Origin: Gnetum montanum
Taxonomy: Eukaryota; Streptophyta; Gnetopsida; Gnetales; Gnetaceae
Assembly: GCA_015680685.1 (NCBI GenBank)
Contig: MNCI01020695.1
Location: 307,461 to 371,460, forward strand
DNA: 64,000 nucleotides
Direction of reading: 5' to 3'
Under the pieces are notes generated by a model. It was not told the origin of the DNA. It did no database searches and saw nothing but the letters and a program-made list of their open reading frames with translations. Each line of letters starts with the position of its first letter. Position 1 is the first letter of the stretch. This document shows, piece after piece, positions 55,101-64,000 of the stretch. Made by a program: the position numbers and the translations under genes.

Positions 55101-57480
55101 CCTCCCCTGGGATGGGCCCTTCAGATGAGAAATGATAGTGACCCTAGAATGAACAAAGTGAGTTACCCTAAGTGAGTGATCAATTCTCAATGGGCACATA
55201 TCAGAGTTAGGCATACAAAGTTGGAACTTACTTGTCAAATGTCTAGTTCTAAGATGATAAAAATGATATATATTAATAATGAAATGAGTAGTTCTTCAAT
55301 TTTCTAAAGGGAAACTAGCAATTTTATGAACACCATATCTCGTTTTGAGTGATATTGATTTTTCACCTCATAGCTATAACCATCAATAACACCAAGCCGC
55401 ACATTTAGACCAACATAGGTTAAACCAATACCTATGGCATTAGTAAGGAGCCAAGCCATCCAGTAAGCCTTACTTTCTCATGCCCTCACCTACTTCTACC
55501 ATCCTTTTATCATATGCTTTTCCCATGGAGAGTGAGTTCATTTTTGCAATCCTCCAAGTGCTCTCCAACTAAAACTACCACATAAAGACATACTTTCTCC
55601 TTCACTTGAAGAGGAATAGGTACCCTCAATTATATCTAGTAATCAAGAAAATCATCCTTTTTTGATGATTGGGTTAGTCATTTCGTTAATAGCTTATCAC
55701 GTCTCCTTATGCAACACAAGTTCTAGTAGATCTATGGATTAGGCTAAGACATGCTTTACTTAGCCATCACCCCTAGCACTTCTTTGTCAAATTGCTTATA
55801 TTGTATTATAGTCATGGTTTGTATAACTATATAATTGTATTCCTCTACATTGATCATGTCATGTGTTTGATCCCATTTTTGTATCTTGGGTGTTAAAGCT
55901 ATGGGACTAGCTTTACTTAGTCATGGATGAATGATGACTCATCCAATTGCATTTTGTAAGTCGATTGTAAGTATTAGGCTTGGGAATTATTTCACATCCT
56001 ATATTTGTGATTTTTGCATTCATGGTTAAGGTCTCTAGCTTTTAGATTTGAATCCTAGCCTCCCTTATTATACTTCTAGATTTTATGCATGTCTTAGGCT
56101 TTGTAGGATGATTTCATCTTCATTCAGGCACCCTAGAAACCTTTCGATGTGTTTCCTAGAATTTTAACTTTCATCTAGGATGGAAATGTAAAATATCTTA
56201 GGAAGGAGGTGTGTGGACTACCCTACATTAGTGCACCACGGGTGTCAACATAGGGGCATTTACGCACCCTCTTGGTAGGTTTGGTTTAGCCCCTTTGCTT
56301 CTAGTGTGTTTCTATGTCACCTAGGTGATGTTGATGGATCTTCATTAACACTTGGACACTAGCAAGCCTCTATTGTTATGATGAAAAAACTATAAATACA
56401 CAAATGATTAATAGCTTTTTGGCTAGGACTCTATCAGTCTTATTTCTTTTTTCTTAATATTTTGTCCCATTCGGAAGGTGTCAGAAATAAGGGATGGTGT
56501 GGAGTAGCTTCTTAATGATACTCTAGCTCATGGCATACCTCTTGTGAGTGAAGTCAAAATCATTATTTTTTTCTTGGTATTGGTCAAGAGCACCAGTATC
56601 ACATGAAAGANACATGAAAGATATTTTTCAAACCAACATTATCCTAATAAAGGATATAATTTCAAATATTGTATTCAACCAAAATATTCACTTAGATATA
56701 GATCCTATAGCCATGGAGCATTCTTCCTTTCAAAAATTGTAGGCCAACTATACAAAGAATTTTGATTGTCTTCTGATCATTCTGTGGGAGAAGGAAAGGA
56801 TCCCTTCTTTGAGTGAATGGATTTTCTTTCATCCAAGTATCGTAGGTAATGCAATGTTACTAGTTTTGTTGCCTTCTCCAATAGCACATGTGAGAATTAA
56901 AAACCGATCAATCAATTAAGTATGATGGAATAATAGTTCCTATTGTTATAAAACACCTTCCTAGGATGGAACCACTTATGGAAGATAGATGATCCATGTT
57001 TAGCTTGCTACACATATCATCATGGGTAACTTATCCCTCATAAATGTTCTATAACATAGGGTTAAAGTGTTATATGAGATGTTAGTTATGAAGTACAATC
57101 AACATCAAGTCTTCTTGGCTAGAAATACCTAGCCAGAGGTTGTGATGCTAGGTGGATTAGCTCTATGATCCTTGCAACATGGTGAATCTCTCGATTGGAA
57201 TAAGAAATAAGGGATGGAAGGTGTAAACTAAGATAAAACTAATGTAAGTGAAATTTAAGGAAATATGTATCAATATGACTTGTGTCATTTAGCCTATGGT
57301 ATATGAGAAGCATTAATATGGAATTATGACAAGTTTTTCAAACTCTCAAATGACTAGATATGAAGGATCTTTAGGGAGCTATCTAAAGTGCAATATCATT
57401 AGAGTACCATATTTCAGAAGTGCATTCCAAAAGTGTTAGGTACGATTGGAGAGAAACTACTAATAATTCTTATGCTGAGA
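52147..57480. other. Long AT-rich region without recognisable genes
   Basis: Mostly degenerate sequence with T-rich runs (52917-52931) and TAGATA/TAGGTATAGG-type low complexity (53990-54150, 54600-54720). A few short frames (52883-53197, 54966-55238, 56548-56742) have no family resemblance that I can see. One ambiguous base (n) stands at 56611 within a duplicated ACATGAAAGA. The right end may be the decayed N-terminal part of the maturase-like gene that follows. Confidence 0.4.
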
Positions 57481-57484
57481 GATC

Positions 57485-58415
57485 ACCTCATTCAATGAGG
57501 TATGTATGGATCTATGATCACATGTTCTCTACAAAGTCACATGGCTTTTGCCTAGGCAGACGTTGTATCTCTTACTATCAAACGATTAGTTATTAGTATC
57601 AAGTTAGACGAATTGTTCTACTCAACGTGACTGGTTGTTTTGACAACATTCCTTACCTCCCACTCTTGAAGGTGCTTCAAGAGTATGCAATATTTTTTTT
57701 ATGATAATTCAGGTGATTGGAGAGTACCTTATCATCTCCATTCAAGATGAAGATGGAAAGGACTATACTTATAAATGAATTGGGATCCCTAGAGGTCGGG
57801 CCATCTTGCCTATCCTATTCAATTTATATTTAGATAGTTTTGATAAGAAGCAACCTTGTCTATAGTATGTGTGATATGTGGGTGACATAATTATGGGACT
57901 TCAGGGTAATCAGGTTGACTTGAGATTTGGCTTGAGTGTGTTAGGTTTATCTATTCAATAGGAAGTTATAAAGAAAGGAAAACATAGGCTGCCCTTGGAA
58001 TTAATGGTTTCAATTAAGGAGGGAAGAGTGAAAGTGAACTTACCTTATGACTTCCTACTTAAGTGTTGGTTAGCTAAGTATAAAAATGGAAGTTGAACCA
58101 TGTATGCCAAGGCTTCAACCTTGGTATTGGTTTGTAAAATAAACTAGTTATTAAAGTTCAACTTGATATATTATTGGTTATACACTTATGATGAAGAAAG
58201 AGTGGTTCCATTTTTCCATCACAATTTTTAGAAATTAGCCTAGGAGGGCTATGAAGAGGAAGGTAGAGCAACCTGCCATGTTACTATCATGCATAATTCC
58301 AAGCTTTGCACTGGTCAACAAAGAATAACTCATTTCTAGGAGTTGGAATTGCTCATCAAGGATATTCACAATAGGCATAGATTCTAGGATCCTACCTGGA
58401 AAGAGCTCCAAGTAA
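57485..58415 (+). pseudogene. Group II intron maturase-like reverse transcriptase, decayed
   Basis: Forward-strand motifs in the order found in group II intron RT/maturases: SHGFCLGRRCISYYQTI (about 57538-57590; compare the family SxGFRPGRS), VTGCFDNIPYLPLLKVLQEY (57628-57690), GIPRGRAILPILFNLYLDS (57782-57838; compare GxPQGxxxSPxLxNxYL), and YV-YVGDIIMG (57866-57897), where the catalytic Y-A/V-D-D has lost its first aspartate. Downstream, RLPLELMVSIKEGRVKVNLP and FLLKCWLAKYKNG (57985-58095) fit the start of domain X. Several stops and at least two frame changes. It could be a nuclear copy of an organellar intron or a dead nuclear maturase gene. Confidence 0.6.
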
Positions 58416-59400
58416 GTCTTACATGTGTTGCTAAGTATTACTATTTGGATGCGTTGTGTTATTGTTAGAAAACTAGTGTCTTATATATATTGTATAATTA
58501 ATGTTATATGCACGTGATAGTATTTTCAAGTACTCTAGTTGAGAACAAGTGTACCATATCCTTTAGAAATAAAGAAGTAACCTTGTGCCATTAAGAAAGG
58601 AGTAATAAGACATGAGTGCATAATCTAAGTAAGCAAGCACCCCTAGAAGAAAGTAGTAGTATGCATAGTAATAAAAGCAACTACAAAATTAGTGTTGTAG
58701 CTATGGGCATCCCTTACTATGATTTTTGGATAATGTAGGACAAAGCATGTGTTGTCTTAAAACAAGAATCTATAGTTAAAAAAGAATGTTAGAAAGGAGA
58801 ACTAATTGTGAATAGAACATTGTATATGGCAGACATCAAGTAAATTGCAATAGGTAGTAGGAGTTAGAATTAAGAAATTGCAATAGGAGCCCCATGACCT
58901 TGGGGAGCAAAATAAAGAAGTGGGCCTTGCAAGCAATCTTGGAAAAATGAAAATGGATTGTAATATGGTCAATATACCAGGTTTTGTTGCTTATGAGCTC
59001 ATAGCCATTATGTAATGGGAGAGATCATTGGAAGCTCTAGTATAGTCTTATCTTCCCTGCTGCTTAAGTTTTCTAGAAAGAAATAGGTAGGAGAAAGATG
59101 TTTTGATGACATGTTAGTAGGGTAATTATGTGGAGGAACCAAGAAGCTTTGGTTAAAGGTATAATGTAAGTTTTCCTACAGACTAAAGTAATGTGTGTAA
59201 TATAAGCCCCACCATCCATGGGATAATAGGAAGTTAGTTTTGAATGGTGCTACCACCTCAAACCCATGTTAGAATCTAGGTCCTTCATGCATGCGTAGCT
59301 CTAAATGCACGTGTAGCTCTAAATGCATGTGATAGATGTAATAATTGGGGTGAAACCTTAAAGGAAATCAAATTAGATGCATTACTTATGCATTTACCTA
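58416..59400. other. No gene recognised
   Basis: AT-rich degenerate sequence between the maturase-like fragment and element I. It might contain the 3' part of a group II intron, but I could not identify a domain V hairpin with confidence. Confidence 0.35.
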
Positions 59401-59409
59401 CTGCTGATC

Positions 59410-59977
59410 ACAGTATGAAAGTTAGATAGTCCAACGTAAATGAACCAGCTTTCCTGCATGACTTGCCATCCTCCTGGGGGCCCTGGTCACTTGATCGCTT
59501 GCTTTGAATGATGGACTAAATAATCTGATGCATTGAAGGAGGTTCGGCTAAATGGGAATCATGAAAGATAGGTTCCTCATCATCATGTAGTTCTTGCAAG
59601 AATAAGGGGTTACTGAACTATTTCCCTTTCATGTGTTTGTGTCATTTTTCCTACTATTGGTCTTATACACATTGTGCCTTAGTTGGATGATAGTCAAAGT
59701 AGTCGTGGTCCTCCATGACATATTTCACACTGCAGTCCTAAATGCCCAGTGTGGTGAGATTGTGATATAGCATTCCAGGAGCCAATTGGTCAAGTGGTAA
59801 TATGATGTTACCTTTCATGTCCCACCAGCGCAAATGCTCATCTTGATGTAGGATAAAGGTGAAGTCAAGGATATATTCATCCGAATGCATGTATACCACC
59901 TGACATTCCTGCAGCACCGGTGGGATGGATCCATCTCTCCTCTGAGAAGAAGACATTTTGGATGTTAGAAAATCCAC
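59410..59977 (-). pseudogene. gag N-terminal fragment of element I
   Basis: Reads MDFLTSKMSSSQRRDG, then DEYILDFTFILHQDEHLRWW and GNIILPLDQLAPGML (59800-59920), homologous to G and to 19501-19680. After a stop at 59738 it continues in frame with YFDYHPTKAQC and LQELHDDEEPIFHDSHLAE, decaying towards 59410. Confidence 0.7.
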
Positions 59978-60101
59978 TAATTAGTGTACCTTCCTCTTTA
60001 CTTAGACTACCTAGCATGTGTAGATTTTACTATCTTGGGTCCATTCCAATGAAGTGAATGATAATTTTGCTAAGGTTAGATAGCACATGTAAGACTAACA
60101 G

Positions 60102-60119
60102 TCCCAAGCAATGGCGCCA
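60102..60119 (-). promoter_or_regulatory. tRNA-Asp primer site of element I
   Basis: Reverse strand TGGCGCCATTGCTTGGGA, preceded by T and the LTR end. The first seven bases are the perfect tRNA-Asp complement, making this the best-preserved 5' core in the window. Confidence 0.75.
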
Positions 60120-60120
60120 A

Positions 60121-61022
60121 TGATGAGCTACGAGGTACCCCTATGCCCAACCATGCAAATCACAGGCATTCACATGTGACTCAGTCAAATTCCACAGACT
60201 ATAAGCACTTGAATACACCAACCTCTAACCAACAAAACCTTATGTTAGAATAGTTGTTGTCTTCCCAACCTCACTTGTGGTGTTCTAATGCAATGGTTAA
60301 GTGAGATTGAGGCAAATTATTTTTATTGCTTTTCTCTTTATATTCTAAAATCTAATTCTTGAACTTTAAGAAATGGAATGTTGTGTAATCTCTAATTGTT
60401 CTATTCTATTCTATCTCCTAACTCTCCCTAGCATAAGTAACTAATCCCATCTTTCATACACATCCTGAGCATCCCCTGACCACCGCTGGGTTACCAGATG
60501 TCAAGCATCACTAGGTTGCCAAGTGTTGGGTTTACGTTTGAGATGGTCGTACTTATGGTTTTTACAAAATATAAAAGCTTAATAACGATAAAGTGATAAC
60601 AATGAAAACCTAAGGAATTATAAAATCATGGAAATATTAAACTATTTAAATGCTTAAATGATTAAATCCAAATGCTCCAAGGAATGCTTAAAAAGCTCAT
60701 CTTTATTGTCGGTCATGTCAATGGGCTCAGGTACATTAGCACTTGAATAAAGAGTTGAACACCTTTCTCACACCTGCTACGAGCACTTGGAAAACATTCT
60801 AACTCTTGTGGGAACAAACTACAAGAGTCTAGCTACAACTACTCAAAAAGATGCCTAAGTGTGATAGAAGCACACTTATTTATAGCTAGAACAAACTCTG
60901 CGTAAACAAGGCCACGTAAACACATGGATAGATGCGTTGATGGGGCCGTGTCAACATGGCCACGTATGCGAGGCTCCGTATACATGGCCTAGTTGACGCA
61001 TTGACTAATGAGAACTTCATCA
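60121..61022 (-). repeat. 5' LTR of element I
   Basis: 902 bp, TGATGAGCTACGAGG...AACTTCATCA. U3 at about 60900-60995 lacks GATATC and has ACGTAAAC, CGTGTCAAC and CACGTATGCG-type motifs as in the LTR at 38441-39340, its closest relative here. Confidence 0.8.
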
Positions 61023-61970
61023 GAAAGGTACGTCCTTTTTCATTAGTTCCACTAATGGTTTTGCAACCTTTGAAAAGTTCTCAATGAATCTTCTATAATA
61101 GCAAGTGTATCCAACGAATGACTAAATATCTTTTATAGTTTCAGGTTGATGGGTAATTCCTTGGATAACTTTGATCTTTTCAGGGTCTACCTTTATCCCT
61201 GTTTGCAAAATCTTATGCCCTAATATGATGCCTTCTTCGACCATTAAATGCATTTTTTGCTAGTTGAGCCTTAAATTAATTTCTACACATTGTTTTAGTA
61301 CTTGTTGTAACTAGTCCAAGGCTTAATCAAAGTTTTCTCCATAGGTGGAGAAGTCATCCATGAAGACCTCCACACCATTTCCTATCTACTATTGGAATAT
61401 TCTTAGAACTAATCATTGAAATGTTGCAGGAGCATTGCACAAGCCAAATAGCATTTGTTTGTATGCAAATTTTTCCCAAGGATTTGTGAACGTAGTCTTG
61501 GATTGGTCTTCTAGGGCTATTTGAATTTGGTTGTACCCACTGTACCCATCTAGAAAACTATAGTAGCGATGCCCTACAATGGTGTCTAAGACTTGGCTGA
61601 TGAATGGAAATGGAAAGTGATCTTTAAATGTTACCATGTTTAGGAGCCTGAAGTCTATACAAACCCTCCATTCACCTTCCTTCTTAGGCACAATGACTAA
61701 GGAATTGAACCATTCACTGTCAGCAATGGGGTAAATGAACCCAACTTTTAGAAGCTGTTTAATTTCTTCCTTAACCACTTGCTTAAGCTTTGGGTTTAGT
61801 CACCTCTAAGGTTGTCATTGAGGCTTCATAGAGGAATCGATGTAAATTCTATGTTGGCATATCCTAGGGTCTATTCCAGTTAATTCAGGATATGACCAAG
61901 CAAAGGCTTTCTACCATTTGTTTACCATTTCCAGTAGTCTTTCCTTTTGTTGAGGAGATAGCTTCATGTT
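61023..61970 (-). pseudogene. Ty3/Gypsy reverse transcriptase of element J
   Basis: Reverse-strand RT, split at 61023 by element I. From the right: MKLSPQQKERLLEMV and GIDPRICQHRIYID (61840-61970), VKEEIKQLLKVGFIYPI and SLVIVPKKEGEWRVCIDFRL (61650-61778), FPFPFISQVLDTIVGH, FLDGYSGYNQIQIA and FGLCNAPATFQ (to 61413). Then the catalytic FMDDFS at about 61345-61362, VDPEKIKVIQGITHQP, YYRRFIENFSKVAKPLVEL (61035-61100). Stops lie between, but the 121-codon core 61413-61778 is open and retains the R-x-C-x-D-F-R motif lost in element A. Confidence 0.85.
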
Positions 61971-62939
61971 AATGAGCCATAACCATTACCATGATCCATA
62001 CATAAGGAAAAAATGAATAACTATGAGGAATTATAAGAATCCTAACACTTATAGGGTTAGTTTTTGAAAATTTTCCTAACTCTACAGCGAACAATGAAGT
62101 TCAACGGATAGCTGGGGGTAAGCGCAACAACTTATAGTTTATTGTCTCCTTGAAACAATAACGATAATATGGCTGAGCATAATCATTCTATTCTACCTTA
62201 CCACCTATTCCAAAACAACAAGAAATTTATCCAATTTGTAAACTCACTCCATTAGAATCCTTAGCTTCGATGCACTATTCTAAATGTGAACTTAAGATTA
62301 GCGATTCAAGATTGCAACTTGTTACCCTTTACTTTTTTTTCTTTTGCCAGGGGAGGTTAGGAAATGGATTGCAAAAGGATATAATTATATTCACATTGGT
62401 AAATTAGGTGTTCCTATCCATATGCACTTAAGCTATAAGCTAAAAAAACCCTTATTAGATTGCCTTAGTTAATAAGAGATTTAAGAACTTTTAAGATGCC
62501 ATTATCACACAAGCCAAAGGAAAGCTTGAATTTGATGCCTTGCTAGTCATCCTTCCAAATTTCACCTTATTCCTCTGAGATCATGACCTTCTTAATACTT
62601 TAATGATTATAGCTTATATTATTATAGACATGAAACAAGGTAGTGTGTATGCAACAATAGGTACTAGGTTAGTATTTAAATTATTTCTATGTGTAAGCAT
62701 TAAAACACTATTGCCCTTTGGTGACTAGTCCATTTCCATAGGATCTACAAATATAAAATATGGATCTAGAATAAACATTGAGGATTTACCAATCCACACA
62801 TTATACCCTCATTAGTTGATACCATAGACGAGTTCTATGATCATGTCCTTCCAAATAAATCTAGATCTAATTTGAGGTAAAAGTACTAGCTGAAAACCTC
62901 AAAGTTTTTAGAAATACATCCTTTTTGTCTTCTCGAGGA
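61971..62939. other. Degenerate sequence right of J's RT
   Basis: On the reverse strand it should be J's protease/gag, but no motif is recognisable; many stops in all frames. It may be unrelated filler. Confidence 0.35.
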
Positions 62940-64000
62940 TGGAGAGTTGAGCTAGCAAAAAAAATTTCCTCCCATTATAAATCCTCAAAACCTACTATTG
63001 GCTAGAAAATTTTTTTAGATCTCTAAGCCTCAAAATAATCCCACACCTAAAGATCTTAAAGATAGAATACAAAAAGTATTCAAAGATCTAGGGATTACCA
63101 TGGACGTTAGCAAAATAGTAGGATCATCCTTCAAACAAGATAAATCTAAAGATATTCCCCAAGAATAACCTAATTCTAAAGGTAAACACATTATCCTAGA
63201 ATCTAATTCTAAATCAAACTCAGAAACAACTATCCAACCTGAAAGTAGAACTGAATGTCTTCATCATTCTACAGTAAAGTATGATCACCAATATCATTGC
63301 ACAGAATGTGATGTGTTATTAAAAACTAGTATGAACACACCTCCCAAGGTCAATAGTGTTGAATAGCCTAGGGAAATAGTTCATAACATATATAAAAAAG
63401 CAATGGTAGATCAACCCTCAGATTTAATTCAAATGCAAAATTGGACAAATAGTTAAATAAGTACCATAATAGGACATCAATATAGGAATGGGTTCCTAAA
63501 CCAAGAACACCTGAGTTAAGTACTAATACTAATATACCCTTGCCAAAATCCAAAACAAAGCCAACAACAAAAGATAAGGGAAACTCTAAAATCAATGCTA
63601 ACAAAGGATCTTCATAGGCTATGGTCATAGATCCTAATGACTAGAAAACAAACCTTGATTTAGATGAAGAAGAGTATTTAAAAAATTCACAAGCATATTA
63701 TCAGGGTCCTAAAGATTATCCTCAAATAAAGTTCAGAAAGATTAGCAAAAGAGAACCTAAGTTCTCAATGGATAGATTATTCCTTGCTGAGCAACAACTT
63801 GTTTTGGATAGGTATGTTGGTTTCATCAATAGACAAATCATCCTTGATCATAAGTCTTCTAAACACACCATTCAAAATTGTGTATTCAATTTTTTTGGTA
63901 ACCTTAGACAGTGGTGGAACCACATAGATCTTGACATAAAAAAGAAACTGCTTACTAGCTCCACCATTTTATTTGTTAATGCAATCACTAAAGAGTTTAT
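62940..64000 (+). pseudogene. Capsid/gag-like fragment of an unidentified retroelement
   Basis: Forward frames with scattered stops: a basic segment KDRIQKVFKDLG (about 63051-63090), a Ser/Asn/Glu-rich stretch, a lone HCTECDVLL at about 63297-63323, a Lys-rich linker KPTTKDKGNSK (about 63558-63590), then from 63650 a better-kept part: EEEYLKNSQAYYQGPKDYP, FLAEQQLVLDRYVGFIN, and FFGNLRQWWNHIDLDIKKKL at about 63885-63945. A hydrophobic residue, G-N/Q-L, then W-W resembles the capsid core of some plant pararetrovirus-like and Gypsy elements, but I cannot assign it. It runs off the window. Confidence 0.4.

Larger units (their letters stand above)
59400..61022 (-). mobile_element. Element I: LTR, primer site and gag N-terminus
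   Basis: Reverse-strand Gypsy-type unit: 5' LTR 60121-61022, tRNA-Asp primer site 60102-60119, leader, gag from 59977 leftward. Truncated near 59400, with no pol and no 3' LTR. Its right end interrupts the RT of element J. Confidence 0.75.

Noticed and set aside
54966-55238. 90-codon reverse frame in the AT-rich region
   Set aside because: No conserved motif, no promoter context, no second copy in the window.
56611-56611. Ambiguous base inside a duplicated ACATGAAAGA
   Set aside because: Most likely an assembly or base-call uncertainty; not treated as biology.
61023-61970. Element I and the RT of J as one element
   Set aside because: The RT lies on the outer side of I's 5' LTR and is cut at the LTR edge, so they are two elements, with I inserted into J.
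1-64000. tRNA, rRNA or other structured RNA genes
   Set aside because: None recognised by eye; the tRNA-like strings found are primer-binding sites next to LTRs.

Overview
This is plant nuclear DNA. The evidence is intron-containing genes of plant families (a Yellow Stripe-Like metal transporter, a Euonymus-type lectin, a PR-10/Bet v 1 protein), Ty3/Gypsy elements primed by tRNA-Asp in the manner of plant Athila/Tat elements, a Ty1/Copia gag and a LINE. Heavy nesting, high element density and the decay of most genes suggest a very large seed-plant genome, possibly a gymnosperm. That last point is an inference. Boundaries were read by eye; LTR ends and the three target-site duplications are base-exact, most internal borders are good to tens of bases.

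Layout. 1-1611: decayed Copia gag. 1612-5375: reverse-strand Gypsy-type element (D1), interrupted by element A (5376-19358, 5-bp duplication ACAAG). A carries gag, protease, RT, RNase H and integrase remnants. Its right LTR is split by element B (12782-18795, duplication GTTGG), which has no gag or pol but carries a 921-residue reading frame (called ORF2 here) with fifteen stops and no frameshift. 19364-20100: tail of D1, an inverted Copia fragment and a gag fragment. 21691-24947: seven-exon YSL gene, dead. 25629-31690: two reverse-strand LTRs, the second belonging to a gag-protease-only element (G). 31857-32947: EUL lectin pseudogene. 33690-34506: LINE RT fragment, cut by element E (34507-36040), which meets its relative D2 head to head. 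D2 runs to 47618 on the reverse strand and is interrupted by element C (36785-43982, duplication ACATA). C in turn holds an LTR with a primer-site stub inside its gag. 47619-48730: another LTR (F). 50435-50923: the one intact host gene, an intronless PR-10 protein on the reverse strand. 51919-52146: a MITE-like inverted repeat. About 57490-58410: a decayed RT with group II intron maturase motifs. 59400-61022: element I; 61023-61970: RT of element J. 62940-64000: unresolved capsid/gag-like fragments.

The elements form one superfamily. They share TGATG...CATCA LTR ends, U3 regions packed with palindromes just upstream of a CCTATAAATA box, a primer site complementary to tRNA-Asp, a gag with a short zinc knuckle (CX2CX3HX4C), a purine tract GTGGGGGTA, and in three copies a branch-point plus 3' splice-site module. 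In B and C that module lies directly before ORF2. The env-position ORF2, kept in frame in B and C while gag and pol decay or vanish, is the most unusual thing in the window.
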